A DNA stretch of 32,062 bases from an uncultured Kiloniella sp. (GCF_937128705.1 NZ_CAKZMP010000067.1:1-32062), one strand, 5' to 3'; shown: positions 1 through 7,352, numbered from the stretch's first letter. The notes: a model not told the origin generated them from the letters alone. Numbers and translations are program-made.

Positions 1-2
1 AG

Positions 3-347
3 GCCTCTGCCGCAGCCGAAGACGTGATTGCCGAATTCACAGGTGGCGCAGAGATAGGCGCGGGCGACATTGAACTGACCGCTCCCGAAATCGCCGAAAA
101 CGGAAACACTGTTCCAATCGGTGTGTCCTCGAACGGAGCAACCGAAATCATGGTTCTGGCCTTGGGCAATCCTACCCCCAAAGTGGCCACATTCAAATTC
201 GGTGAACTGGCCGCTTCCCGTTCTGCATCGACGCGGATTCGGCTGGCAGGAACGCAGGATGTGGTTGCAATTGCAAAACTGGCCGACGGGTCATTTGTGC
301 AAGCATCCAGCACGGTCAAAGTCACAATCGGCGGCTGCGGCGGCTAA
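3..347 (+). CDS. soxY: SoxY, sulfur-carrier subunit (3' part only)
   Basis: SoxY is the periplasmic subunit of the SoxYZ carrier, which holds the sulfur atom being oxidised during thiosulfate oxidation. Only the mature C-terminal part is present, because the reading frame runs in from the left edge of the window with no start or Tat signal. The protein ends in the diagnostic Gly-Gly-Cys-Gly-Gly swinging arm, whose cysteine carries the covalently bound sulfur intermediate. The body is the expected Ig-like beta-sandwich sequence with the phrase LALGNPTP. The stop codon lies 23 bases before soxZ, as in ordinary sox operons. The DNA is clearly richer in G+C than everything right of about 1730, so this gene may not belong to the same genome. 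The family call is secure. Confidence 0.95.
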   Translation, partial: ASAAAEDVIAEFTGGAEIGAGDIELTAPEIAENGNTVPIGVSSNGATEIMVLALGNPTPKVATFKFGELAASRSASTRIRLAGTQDVVAIAKLADGSFVQASSTVKVTIGGCGG

Positions 348-370
348 GGTATCTCAAGGAGAATTCGAAA

Positions 371-700
371 ATGGCAAAAGGTGTAAAGCCCCGCGTCAAG
401 GTGCCTAAAAAGGCAGCTGCTGGCGACACAATCACGATCAAGACGCTGATCAGCCACAAGATGGAATCTGGCCAGCGCAAAGACGACGACGGCAACGTCA
501 TCCCGCGCTCGATCATCAACCGGTTCACATGCGACTTCAACGGCGAGAATGTTGTTGATGTGACGCTTGAGCCAGCGATCTCAACAAACCCCTACTTGGA
601 GTTTGAAGCGAAAGTTCCGGAAGCCGGCGAGTTCAAGTTCACTTGGTACGACGACGACGGATCCGTCTACGAAGAGAGCAAGAAAATTGCCATCGAGTGA
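371..700 (+). CDS. soxZ: SoxZ, partner subunit of the SoxYZ sulfur carrier
   Basis: The product is 109 residues, the normal size for SoxZ, the Ig-like partner that forms the SoxYZ heterodimer in the periplasm. It begins MAKGVKPRVKVPKKA and lacks a signal peptide, as usual for SoxZ, which is thought to be exported together with Tat-targeted SoxY. The central RSIINRFTCDFNGE region and the final FTWYDDDGSVYEE strand are typical of the family. An AAGGAG-type ribosome site lies just upstream (about 355-360). The gene sits between soxY and soxA in the standard order and belongs to the G+C-rich sox block. Confidence 0.95.
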   Translation: MAKGVKPRVKVPKKAAAGDTITIKTLISHKMESGQRKDDDGNVIPRSIINRFTCDFNGENVVDVTLEPAISTNPYLEFEAKVPEAGEFKFTWYDDDGSVYEESKKIAIE

Positions 701-727
701 CCGCTAAACAATCCGGGAGGGATGACT

Positions 728-1582
728 ATGACCATACTTAAGGGAGCGCTTGGCGCCTTTATCTTAGCGGGAACCGTGGCGGCTGGCGCCATGGCCGACC
801 CAGTGGATGATACGCTGACAATCAACGCCGAGATGACGCTTGTCACCCGCACTGCTGCACCCGACCACGTGTCGGACGTTCTGGACGAAGTCATGTCCGG
901 CTGGCTGTTCCGCGGCACTGAAACCCGCGCAATGCAAGCCGATGATTTCGATAACCCGGGCATGATTTTTGTGGAGCAGGCGGAGGACGTCTGGAACACG
1001 GCAGATGGGTCCGAGGGCAAATCTTGCGCAGACTGTCATGGTGCTTCGTCTGACATGGCCGAGGTTCGCCCGACGTTCCCCAAGTGGAACGACGCCGCGG
1101 AAAAGGTGTTCACGATGGAGATGCAGATCAACGACTGCCGTGAAAACCGTATGGGTGCTGAAAAGTGGAAGTACACGGGCGGCGACATGGTCAATATGAC
1201 AGCGCTTCTGGCTTCTGTGTCGCGTGGCCTTCCGGTCAATGTTGCGATTGACGGCCCGGCCCAGTCGACGTGGGAGGAGGGCAAAGAACTCTATTACACA
1301 CGCACTGGTCAGTTGGAACTGTCCTGCGCGAATTGCCACGAAGACAGCTACGGCAAGATGATCCGCGCGGACCATTTGAGCCAAGGCCAGATCAACGGCT
1401 TCCCTACATATCGCTTGAAAAACACTAAGCTGAACTCGGCTCACGCTCGCTTCAAAGGGTGTGTACGCGATACACGCGCTGAAACTTACAACCCAGGTAG
1501 CCCCGAGTTTGTAGCACTTGAGTTGTATGTCGCGTCCCGTGGCAATGGTCTGTCGGTCGAAGGCCCGTCCGTCCGCAACTAA
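728..1582 (+). CDS. soxA: SoxA, c-type cytochrome subunit of SoxAX (diheme type)
   Basis: SoxA is the cytochrome c subunit of SoxAX, which couples thiosulfate oxidatively to the SoxY cysteine arm in the periplasm. I choose the ATG at 728 over the ATG at 722, because GGGAGG ends at 720 and leaves only one base before 722 but a normal gap before 728. The protein opens with a Sec signal peptide ending around AMA-DP. It has two CxxCH heme sites, CADCH at about residues 100-104 and CANCH in the second half, which marks the diheme form. Further on, RFKGCVRDTRAE holds the conserved cysteine that ligates the active-site heme and is found as a persulfide in studied SoxA proteins. Length and motifs look intact. 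The gene is part of the G+C-rich block. Confidence 0.95.
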   Translation: MTILKGALGAFILAGTVAAGAMADPVDDTLTINAEMTLVTRTAAPDHVSDVLDEVMSGWLFRGTETRAMQADDFDNPGMIFVEQAEDVWNTADGSEGKSCADCHGASSDMAEVRPTFPKWNDAAEKVFTMEMQINDCRENRMGAEKWKYTGGDMVNMTALLASVSRGLPVNVAIDGPAQSTWEEGKELYYTRTGQLELSCANCHEDSYGKMIRADHLSQGQINGFPTYRLKNTKLNSAHARFKGCVRDTRAETYNPGSPEFVALELYVASRGNGLSVEGPSVRN

Positions 1583-1595
1583 CTGTCGCTTGAAG

Positions 1596-1627
1596 GCCCC
1601 GCTCCGAAGTACCGGTGTGGGGCTTTT
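1596..1627 (+). terminator. Possible weak hairpin terminator between soxA and soxB
   Basis: GCCCCGC (1596-1602) can pair with GTGGGGC (1617-1623), giving seven pairs including one G-T, around a 14-base loop, and is followed by four T. It lies inside a normally continuous sox operon, so it may be an attenuator or partial terminator. The T-run is short and the loop large, so the call is tentative. Confidence 0.35.
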
Positions 1628-1682
1628 CACCTCTCAAAACATTCAAAAATCCGCATGTATTAAGGCGTAAAGGACCTACCAA

Positions 1683-1730
1683 ATGATCTCACGGCGTGAC
1701 TTTCTTCAAACCAGCATGGCCGCCAGTGCC
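1683..1730 (+). pseudogene. soxB: soxB 5' fragment (first 16 codons, cut by the junction)
   Basis: An ATG at 1683, preceded by AAAGGA, opens a frame that starts MISRRDFLQTSMAASA. This is the twin-arginine signal start (S-R-R-D-F-L) typical of SoxB, the periplasmic dimanganese sulfate-thiol esterase, and soxB is the expected next gene after soxA. Homology stops after codon 16. The following codons are the reverse complement of mltG and carry no SoxB sequence. What remains is only a signal-peptide fragment. The identification rests on operon position and the short RR motif. Confidence 0.7.
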
Positions 1731-2648
1731 ATCCGCGACAAAATAAAGATATTTTGTTTTAGCAGGTTGAGTTACAGCTTCTAGCGCAGACAAGCCAACA
1801 TTAGCAATTGGCCCAGGAGGAAGCCGATCAATCGTATAGGTATTATAAGACGTAGGTGTCTTCAAATCTTTACGCGATAGACTGCGTTCCAAAGACTTAG
1901 CACCAAGAGTTATCCCATAGGTTACCGTAGGATCAGACTGTAAACGCATTTTCAAGTTCAAGCGATTGATAAAGACCCCTGCAACAAGTGGTCTTTCAGC
2001 TGCAATCCCGGTTTCCTTTTCAACAATAGATGCCAAAACCAATGCTTCTTCTTTGGTCTTGAGCGGTAAACCTTCCTGTCTACTGTCCCACAGTTTATCA
2101 AGACTGGCGCTTAATGCTTGTTCCATTCGGTCCAGAATTGATTGACGACTGTCTCCCCGGACAAATTGATAGGTTTCGGGCAAAAGGCTCCCTTCTTCGG
2201 GAACATCATCAATTTCACCAACTAAATCAGGATTATTCCGTAGTATTTCGACAATCTCGTAGGATGTCTTTCCTTCAGGTATTGTAATTGAGTAACTAAC
2301 AGTTTTACCGTTTACCAGTATCTCAATGACACTCTGCATTGAAGCAGCAGCCGGCATTAAAAATTCGCCTGCTTTTAAATTTCTTGCTTTTTTTGTGTAG
2401 CGAGCCCCCAACTGAAAGATAAGCGGTTCACGAATGACACCTTCATCCTTCAGGATGTTAGATATTTTCTCTAATCCAGACCCTTTAGGGATCACAATAG
2501 TAAGATCTTTTTTGAGAGGGCCAGGCGCAAGAAATTCTTGTTGCCCCATGTACAATACAATTGAAAGGCATAAAATTCCTAGGGCTATAACAAGCGAGGC
2601 CCACTTAAAGAAAGAGGGCCTCGTAGATACTTTTTGTTCTTCACTCAC
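1689..2648 (-). CDS. mltG: MltG endolytic murein transglycosylase, C-terminus lost
   Basis: MltG (YceG family) is an inner-membrane lytic transglycosylase that cleaves nascent peptidoglycan strands and is proposed to end glycan synthesis. A single membrane segment lies at about residues 14-35. The catalytic motif LASIVEKETG places the essential glutamate near residue 210, and the late motif YFVADGTGGH is present. After that histidine (complement of 1716-1718) the frame reads eight residues, AGLKKVTP, translated from antisense soxB, so the genuine gene stops at about 1716. Roughly the last 25 residues of the family are missing. The start lies 13 bases after fabF, and the fabF-mltG order is a common arrangement. 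Function of the truncated product is doubtful if the junction is real. Confidence 0.9.
   Translation of the reverse strand: MSEEQKVSTRPSFFKWASLVIALGILCLSIVLYMGQQEFLAPGPLKKDLTIVIPKGSGLEKISNILKDEGVIREPLIFQLGARYTKKARNLKAGEFLMPAAASMQSVIEILVNGKTVSYSITIPEGKTSYEIVEILRNNPDLVGEIDDVPEEGSLLPETYQFVRGDSRQSILDRMEQALSASLDKLWDSRQEGLPLKTKEEALVLASIVEKETGIAAERPLVAGVFINRLNLKMRLQSDPTVTYGITLGAKSLERSLSRKDLKTPTSYNTYTIDRLPPGPIANVGLSALEAVTQPAKTKYLYFVADGTGGHAGLKKVTP
1713..1733. other. Junction joining the sox operon to truncated mltG
   Basis: Two genes are broken at the same place. The plus strand reads the start of soxB up to about 1730. The minus strand reads MltG down to its conserved VADGTGGH, whose last codon is the complement of 1716-1718. 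The 15 bases at 1716-1730 fit both genes at once: Met-Ala-Ala-Ser-Ala on plus, and Gly-Thr-Gly-Gly-His on minus. This is a short microhomology or a k-mer-sized overlap. Composition changes here too: the 60 bases from 901 hold 36 G+C, and the 60 from 1861 hold 25. No insertion sequence, tRNA or direct repeat is visible. Confidence 0.8.
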
Positions 2649-2661
2649 AGCTTAAGTGAAC

Positions 2662-3924
2662 TTATCTGAATGCTTTAAGCACTAGGCTTGCATTCGTTCC
2701 ACCAAATCCAAAAGAATTGGAGAGCGCAACATCAATTTTCCGTTCCTGGGCTTCAAGAGGCACCAGATTAATCCCCTGACATTCGTCAGATGGATCTTCC
2801 AAATTAAGTGTTGGCGGGATCACACCTTCTTTAATAGCCTTCACGGAAAAGATTGCTTCAACAGCACCAGCAGCACCGAGTAGATGACCGATAGCTGATT
2901 TGGTTGATGACATACAAACGTCTTCGTTATTACCAAACAGACGTTTTACAGCACCAAATTCGATCTCATCCCCCAAAGGAGTAGAAGTACCATGAGCATT
3001 GATGTAATTCACATCACCTGCGTTTATACCTGCACGTTTTAGAGCAGCAGACATCGCGCGGAAACCACCATTACCATCAGGTGGTGGCGCCGTAATGTGA
3101 TGAGCGTCCCCGGACAAGCCATAACCAACAACTTCACCGTAGATTGTAGCACCACGTGCCTTCGCATGCTCAAGCTCTTCAAGCACAACGACACCAGCGC
3201 CCTCGCCCATAACGAAACCATCACGTCCTTTATCCCAAGGACGTGACCCTTTTTCAGGAGCGTCATTATAGCTGGTAGACAGCGCACGTGAAGCACAGAA
3301 GCCAGCAATTCCAAGTCTGCAAACAGCAGCTTCGGCACCACCAGCAACCATCACATCAGCATCATCTAACTGGATCAACCGCGCAGCATCACCAATGGCA
3401 TGTGCACCGGTTGAACAGGCGGTCACAACCGAGTGATTTGGTCCTTTGTATCCATAACGGATAGAAACGTGACCAGAAATCAAATTAATTAGAGATGAAG
3501 GGATAAAGAACGGTGAAAGCTTACGCGGTCCCTTTTCCTCAATCATCACCGCCCCATTTGCAATGGTTTGAAGACCTCCGATACCAGAGCCAATCATCAC
3601 ACCCGTGCGGAACAAACTTTCTTCATCTTCAGGCTTCCAGCCCGCGTCTTCAATAGCTTGTTGAGCAGCAGTAATGCCATATACAATGAAGGGATCAAGC
3701 TTACGGCGATCTTTTGCTGCGACATGATCATCCGCATTAAAGTAGCCGTCAGCGGTTTCGCCAACAGGAATTTCACCCGCAATCTGACACGGCAAATCAG
3801 CTGCCTCAAATTGAGTAATTTTACCTAGACCTGATTCACCGTTGGTAATGCGTGACCATATGTGATCAACACCACATCCAAGCGGAGATACCATACCGAG
3901 ACCGGTTATAACGACACGACGCAT
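2662..3924 (-). CDS. fabF: FabF, beta-ketoacyl-ACP synthase II
   Basis: FabF condenses malonyl-ACP with a growing acyl-ACP in type II fatty-acid synthesis. The 420-residue product is full length. The Cys-His-His triad of the thiolase fold is visible: Cys170 in VVTACSTGAHA, His311 in NAHGTSTPLGD and His347 in AIGHLLGAAGA. The C-terminal glycine-rich FGFGGTNASLV motif is also present. The ATG at 3924 has only a weak upstream GAGA-like ribosome site. The gene follows acpP with a strong hairpin between them, so expression relative to acpP is probably reduced by partial termination. It is nearly contiguous with mltG downstream. Confidence 0.97.
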   Translation of the reverse strand: MRRVVITGLGMVSPLGCGVDHIWSRITNGESGLGKITQFEAADLPCQIAGEIPVGETADGYFNADDHVAAKDRRKLDPFIVYGITAAQQAIEDAGWKPEDEESLFRTGVMIGSGIGGLQTIANGAVMIEEKGPRKLSPFFIPSSLINLISGHVSIRYGYKGPNHSVVTACSTGAHAIGDAARLIQLDDADVMVAGGAEAAVCRLGIAGFCASRALSTSYNDAPEKGSRPWDKGRDGFVMGEGAGVVVLEELEHAKARGATIYGEVVGYGLSGDAHHITAPPPDGNGGFRAMSAALKRAGINAGDVNYINAHGTSTPLGDEIEFGAVKRLFGNNEDVCMSSTKSAIGHLLGAAGAVEAIFSVKAIKEGVIPPTLNLEDPSDECQGINLVPLEAQERKIDVALSNSFGFGGTNASLVLKAFR

Positions 3925-3953
3925 GATTTTACAAAGTCTCTACGCTATTAAAG

Positions 3954-3985
3954 ACGAAAACGCCGGGGAGTTCCCCGGCGTTATA
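3954..3985 (-). terminator. Strong hairpin between acpP and fabF
   Basis: AACGCCGGGG (3959-3968) and CCCCGGCGTT (3973-3982) form a perfect 10-base-pair stem around a four-base loop. Read on the minus strand, the way acpP is transcribed, the stem is followed by TTTTCGTCTTT. It stands about 20 bases after the acpP stop and shortly before fabF, so it probably ends most acpP transcripts while letting some read through. Confidence 0.8.
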
Positions 3986-4001
3986 AACTTCTAAAAAACG
4001 A

Positions 4002-4238
4002 TTAAACGTTTTCTGAAATGAAATCGACAGCGTTCTGAACTGTTACGATTTTTTCAGCAGCATCGTCTGGAATTTCACAACCGAACTCTTCTTCAAATGC
4101 CATAACGAGTTCGACAGTATCCAGGCTGTCAGCACCAAGATCGTCGATGAAGCTTGCACTTTCCACAACTTTGGCTTCTTCAACACCGAGGTGTTCAACT
4201 ACAATTTTCTTTACGCGATCAGCGACATCGTTGCTCAT
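4002..4238 (-). CDS. acpP: Acyl carrier protein
   Basis: This 78-residue acidic protein carries growing acyl chains on a 4'-phosphopantetheine arm during fatty-acid synthesis in the cytoplasm. The attachment serine is Ser38 in the invariant [14 protein letters not shown] motif, which starts helix II. The rest follows the ACP four-helix pattern. An AAGGG lies about nine bases before the ATG. It sits between fabG and fabF as in many proteobacteria. A candidate promoter at 4342-4370 and the hairpin at 3959-3982 suggest that it also makes its own short, abundant transcript. Confidence 0.98.
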   Translation of the reverse strand: MSNDVADRVKKIVVEHLGVEEAKVVESASFIDDLGADSLDTVELVMAFEEEFGCEIPDDAAEKIVTVQNAVDFISENV

Positions 4239-4341
4239 AAACTTTAGCCCTTAACTATTTATCGCCTTTCGGCGGTTTTACTAACGACCCTAAGGCCTGA
4301 ATTATCTATTTTTGCCCTGCTAAATACAGAGAAGCGCCGCC

Positions 4342-4370
4342 TCATAACACACTTTAAGTCGGCTTGCCAA
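4342..4370 (-). promoter_or_regulatory. Candidate sigma-70 promoter for acpP
   Basis: On the minus strand TTGGCA (complement of 4365-4370) and TTATGA (complement of 4342-4347) are separated by 17 bases, a good fit to a housekeeping promoter. Transcription would start about 95 bases before the acpP ATG. The leader contains a small CGCC-GAAA-GGCG hairpin near 4265-4278. Confidence 0.45.
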
Positions 4371-4425
4371 CGCTCTTAATCGTTTATCTTTCATAAAGAT
4401 TCAACGCCAGAGGGTCAAATACTGA

Positions 4426-5166
4426 TTATATCATGGCCATTCCGCCATTAACATGCAAGGTCTGGCCTGTCACATAAGCAGCTTCGTTACTTGAAAGATA
4501 TGCTACGGAAGCTGCGATATCCTCGGGTGAGCCAAGCTTTGCGCAAGGAATACCACTTAAAAGATTTTCTTTTATATCATCATTTAGTACATCGGTCATA
4601 GCCGTTGCAATGAAGCCAGGCGCCACGCAATTTACCGTAATCCCCCGTGATGCAACTTCTTGCGCCAGAGATTTGCTCATACCAATCAACCCTGCTTTTG
4701 ACGCAGCATAATTAGTTTGACCAGCATTACCCGTTGTTCCGACAATAGAGGTAATCCCGATGATCCGCCCCCAACGACGCTTCATCATACCGCGAAGGCA
4801 TGCTTTGGACAGACGGAAGCTTGCCGTAAGATTAACAGCAAGGACTGTATCCCAGTCTTCATCTTTTAGACGCATAGCAAGGTTATCACGGGTAAGTCCC
4901 GCATTGTTTACCAAGATATCCAGCTGCCCCATCGCCTCATCAGCACGCTTCACCAAATCAGCTGGTGCATCTGGGTCTGATAGATTCGCGGGTAAAACGT
5001 GGACCCGATCACCGCCAAGTTCAGCAGCTACCTTTTCAAGCGCTTCTACTCTGGTTCCAGAAAGACCAACAACGGCCCCCTGATCATGCAACGCCTTGGC
5101 AATTGCACTACCAATACCGCCGGAAGCACCTGTTACAAGTGCTGTCTTACCGGAAAGATCAAACAT
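4426..5166 (-). CDS. fabG: FabG, 3-oxoacyl-ACP reductase
   Basis: FabG performs the NADPH-dependent reduction of 3-oxoacyl-ACP, the first reductive step of each elongation round. The 246-residue protein is a classical short-chain dehydrogenase. It has the cofactor loop TGASGGIG at about residues 12-19, NNAG near 87-90, the catalytic Asn112, Ser140, Tyr153 and Lys157, and the C-terminal GGMAM. A clear AGGAG precedes the ATG. Placement between fabD and acpP separates it from the many other SDR proteins, including the one at 15178-15900. Confidence 0.97.
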   Translation of the reverse strand: MFDLSGKTALVTGASGGIGSAIAKALHDQGAVVGLSGTRVEALEKVAAELGGDRVHVLPANLSDPDAPADLVKRADEAMGQLDILVNNAGLTRDNLAMRLKDEDWDTVLAVNLTASFRLSKACLRGMMKRRWGRIIGITSIVGTTGNAGQTNYAASKAGLIGMSKSLAQEVASRGITVNCVAPGFIATAMTDVLNDDIKENLLSGIPCAKLGSPEDIAASVAYLSSNEAAYVTGQTLHVNGGMAMI

Positions 5167-5256
5167 CCTATACTCCTAAGATCAATATTTATGCGCAGAA
5201 GGGTACTCAATTTCAGACATGATACCAAGTACCAGAACTTCTGCTTTGAGATTTTT

Positions 5257-6198
5257 TTAAAGACTCTTCAACAGGCTTTCAATTTCTGCGGGCGTTCCGG
5301 CATTTGCAGAAGTAAGGTCCCGGTCAATACGGCGATTAAGACCACTCAATACTTTACCAGCACCAAGTTCAACCAACTGCTCAACTTCATTTACGCGCAT
5401 ATAAAGTACGGACTCGCGCCAACGAACAACACCCGTCACCTGCTGGACAAGATATTTACGAATCGTCTCCGGATCCGTGACCATATCAGCCGAAACATTA
5501 CAAACAACGGGTATAGATGGGGCTCGTAAAGTCACAGAAGCCAAAGCTTCGGCCATGGCATCCGCCGCAGGAGCCATTAATGAGCAATGGAAAGGGGCTG
5601 ACACTGGTAACAATACAGCTCGCTTTGCCCCTTTGGCTTTTGCAATTTCCAAACAACGTTCAACAGCAGCTTTGTGACCACTAACAACAACCTGCCCAGG
5701 CGCATTATCATTCGCAGCGGAGCAAACTTCACCCTGCGCTGCTTCTTCTGCAACAGCTTGAGCGTCTTCAAAATCCAACCCAAGAAGAGCCGCCATAGCG
5801 CCCTCACCAACAGGAACGGCCAGTTGCATTGACTGACCACGTAGTTTCAGCAAACGTGCTGCATCAGCCAACTCTAGGGTGCCAACGGCCGTTAATGCTG
5901 AATACTCACCAAGAGAATGTCCCGCAACAAAAGCAGCATGATCACTCAAGGATAAGCTACCTTCGTTCTGCAACACACGGGTCACTGCTGTGCTTACCGC
6001 CATCAAAGCAGGTTGGGCATTTTCTGTAAGCGTGAGTTCGTCAATTGGTCCCTCAAACATCAAGGCTGATAACTTTTGCCCAAGAGCTTCATCAACTTCT
6101 TCAAAAACTTCGCGGGCTACTGGAAAAGCTTCCGCTAGCTCTTTCCCCATTCCAACGGCCTGAGATCCCTGCCCAGGAAAAACAAATGCACGCTTCAT
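5257..6198 (-). CDS. fabD: FabD, malonyl-CoA:ACP transacylase
   Basis: FabD moves malonate from CoA to ACP and supplies the extender unit for fatty-acid synthesis. I choose the ATG at 6198 (MKRAFVFPGQGSQ), which has AAGGAG at good spacing. The upstream in-frame ATG at 6240 has no ribosome site and would add 14 non-conserved residues. The 313-residue protein shows the GQGSQ loop, the nucleophile Ser95 in GHSLGEYSA and His204 in PVSAPFHCSLM. It is the first gene of the minus-strand fab cluster, 90 bases before fabG. Confidence 0.97.
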   Translation of the reverse strand: MKRAFVFPGQGSQAVGMGKELAEAFPVAREVFEEVDEALGQKLSALMFEGPIDELTLTENAQPALMAVSTAVTRVLQNEGSLSLSDHAAFVAGHSLGEYSALTAVGTLELADAARLLKLRGQSMQLAVPVGEGAMAALLGLDFEDAQAVAEEAAQGEVCSAANDNAPGQVVVSGHKAAVERCLEIAKAKGAKRAVLLPVSAPFHCSLMAPAADAMAEALASVTLRAPSIPVVCNVSADMVTDPETIRKYLVQQVTGVVRWRESVLYMRVNEVEQLVELGAGKVLSGLNRRIDRDLTSANAGTPAEIESLLKSL

Positions 6199-6460
6199 TA
6201 TAATCTCCTTATTAAACGCGCTGATGTCTTGGTGTAACAACGCTGCATTACACCCGCCTGCCCAATCAAACCGTCAAGACTTTAATCTGTTGATGAACAA
6301 ACAACATTCAGGGTATTTGTGTTGCCCCAGAAATAGCCTTCTACAGTTGATTATGCAACGGCATGAGTACCTAATAATTTTCAAGGGCGAAACCATACAA
6401 TAAAGACATAGGCATAATCGTATCTTTTCAATCAGTTAGTTGCCACACACACTATAGAGC
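6199..6460. other. Spacer between divergent fabD and rpsF
   Basis: No gene is seen here. With the adjoining rpsF promoter and leader the gap reaches about 400 bases. For fabD, TTGACG (complement of 6272-6277) and TGTAAT (complement of 6247-6252) could be a promoter, but the 19-base spacing is long, so this is only a guess. The remainder is A+T-rich without convincing hairpins. Confidence 0.4.
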
Positions 6461-6488
6461 TTGACCCGCGCAGCAAGATCGCTATATT
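6461..6488 (+). promoter_or_regulatory. Promoter of the rpsF-rpsR-rplI operon
   Basis: TTGACC at 6461-6466 and TATATT at 6483-6488 are 16 bases apart, a strong housekeeping-type promoter. Predicted start of transcription is near 6495, giving a leader of about 105 bases before rpsF. Confidence 0.65.
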
Positions 6489-6494
6489 CCGCAC

Positions 6495-6600
6495 GTTAAT
6501 CCGCACTAAATCAACTCCTTGCTGGTGACCTCTAGCGGAAACAAGGACACCAGCTCCGGGTATAGGTTTTCCTCTACCCACAAAGCCGTGAGGAGTAACT
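6495..6600 (+). promoter_or_regulatory. Structured 5' leader of rpsF, candidate S6:S18 autoregulatory element
   Basis: Two hairpins fill the leader. The first pairs GCTGGTG (6521-6527) with CACCAGC (6548-6554), with an inner CCT/AGG pairing and an asymmetric loop. The second pairs GGGTATAGG (6558-6566) with CCTCTACCC (6571-6579) around TTTT, with one internal mismatch. It ends about ten bases before the GAGGAG ribosome site. In several bacteria the S6:S18 complex binds a hairpin in the rpsF leader to repress its own operon. The position and two-stem form fit that, but the match to the known consensus was not checked, so the mechanism is inferred. Confidence 0.5.
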
Positions 6601-7068
6601 ATGGCTTTTTATGAATGTGTATATATCGCACGTCAGGACATCTCGTCCTCTCAGGTCGATACACTCACTGAGCAGTTTACTGCTATTATCACCGAAAATG
6701 GTGGTTCTGTTGCTAAGACCGAATACTGGGGTCTGCGTAACATGGCCTATCGCGTTAAGAAAAATCGCAAAGGTCATTACGTTCTTCTCAACATCGATGC
6801 TCCATCTGCAGCGGTCCAGGAAATGGAACGTGTTATGCGCTTGAACGACGATGTTCTTCGTACACTAACTATCAAAGTTGATGTACTCGAAGAAGAGCCT
6901 TCTGTCGTCATGCAAAACCGTGGCAGCCGTGATGAGCGCGGTGGTCGTGGTGGTCGTGGTGGTCGTGATGACCGCGGCGGTGATCGTGGTGGCCGCGGTG
7001 GTGATCGTGGTGGTCGTCCTCCTCGTGAGGGTGGTGATCGCGCTCCTCGTGAAGCAACAGCTAGCTAA
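6601..7068 (+). CDS. rpsF: Ribosomal protein S6 with a long Gly/Arg/Asp tail
   Basis: bS6 binds bS18 and 16S rRNA in the platform of the small subunit. Residues 1 to about 100 are the ferredoxin-like S6 fold, starting [13 protein letters not shown] and including [19 protein letters not shown]. Residues 107-151 form a low-complexity tail of RGG, RGGD and RDD units, encoded by near-repetitive GGTGGTCGT-type DNA at about 6940-7020. With 155 residues it is longer than the roughly 100-130 of many S6 proteins, although charged tails do occur in alphaproteobacterial S6. GAGGAG precedes the ATG. First gene of the operon with rpsR and rplI. Confidence 0.97.
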   Translation: MAFYECVYIARQDISSSQVDTLTEQFTAIITENGGSVAKTEYWGLRNMAYRVKKNRKGHYVLLNIDAPSAAVQEMERVMRLNDDVLRTLTIKVDVLEEEPSVVMQNRGSRDERGGRGGRGGRDDRGGDRGGRGGDRGGRPPREGGDRAPREATAS

Positions 7069-7079
7069 GGAAGAGAAAC

Positions 7080-7337
7080 ATGGCCGTTCAAATCGTTAGC
7101 CAGGGCGTTGGTTCACGTCGCCCATTTAACCGTCGCCGTAAAAGCTGCCCGTTCGTTGGTGCAAACGCACCAAAGATCGACTACAAAGACACACGTCTTC
7201 TGCAGCGTTTCATCTCTGAGCGCGGTAAAATTGTACCAAGTCGTATAACTGCAGTATCTGCAAAGAAACAGCGCGAGCTTGCAAAAGCTATCAAACGTGC
7301 TCGCTTCCTTGCTCTATTGCCATACTTGATCGGGTAA
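7080..7337 (+). CDS. rpsR: Ribosomal protein S18
   Basis: bS18 pairs with S6 on the 30S platform. The 85-residue basic product contains the family core: the RRRKSCPF start, [18 protein letters not shown], then [30 protein letters not shown] (about residues 53-82). It starts 11 bases after the rpsF stop with AAGGAAGAG as ribosome site and lies 15 bases before rplI, so the three genes are co-transcribed. Confidence 0.98.
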   Translation: MAVQIVSQGVGSRRPFNRRRKSCPFVGANAPKIDYKDTRLLQRFISERGKIVPSRITAVSAKKQRELAKAIKRARFLALLPYLIG

Positions 7338-7352
7338 GAAGGAGATTTTATC

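Noticed and set aside
764-1630. Long open frame antisense to soxA (288 codons)
   Set aside because: It lies wholly opposite a gene with full SoxA motifs, has no recognisable domain, and is explained by G+C-rich codon bias.
1689-1715. Alternative MltG C-terminus AGLKKVTP
   Set aside because: It is the reverse complement of the soxB start and matches no MltG ending, so it is a product of the junction.
4999-5529. Plus-strand open frame across the fabG/fabD gap
   Set aside because: Most of it is antisense to fabG and fabD, and the translated sequence resembles no protein family.
6941-7045. Repeat array in rpsF as a possible CRISPR or mobile repeat
   Set aside because: The repeats are short codon-level units in frame with a Gly/Arg tail, with no spacers.
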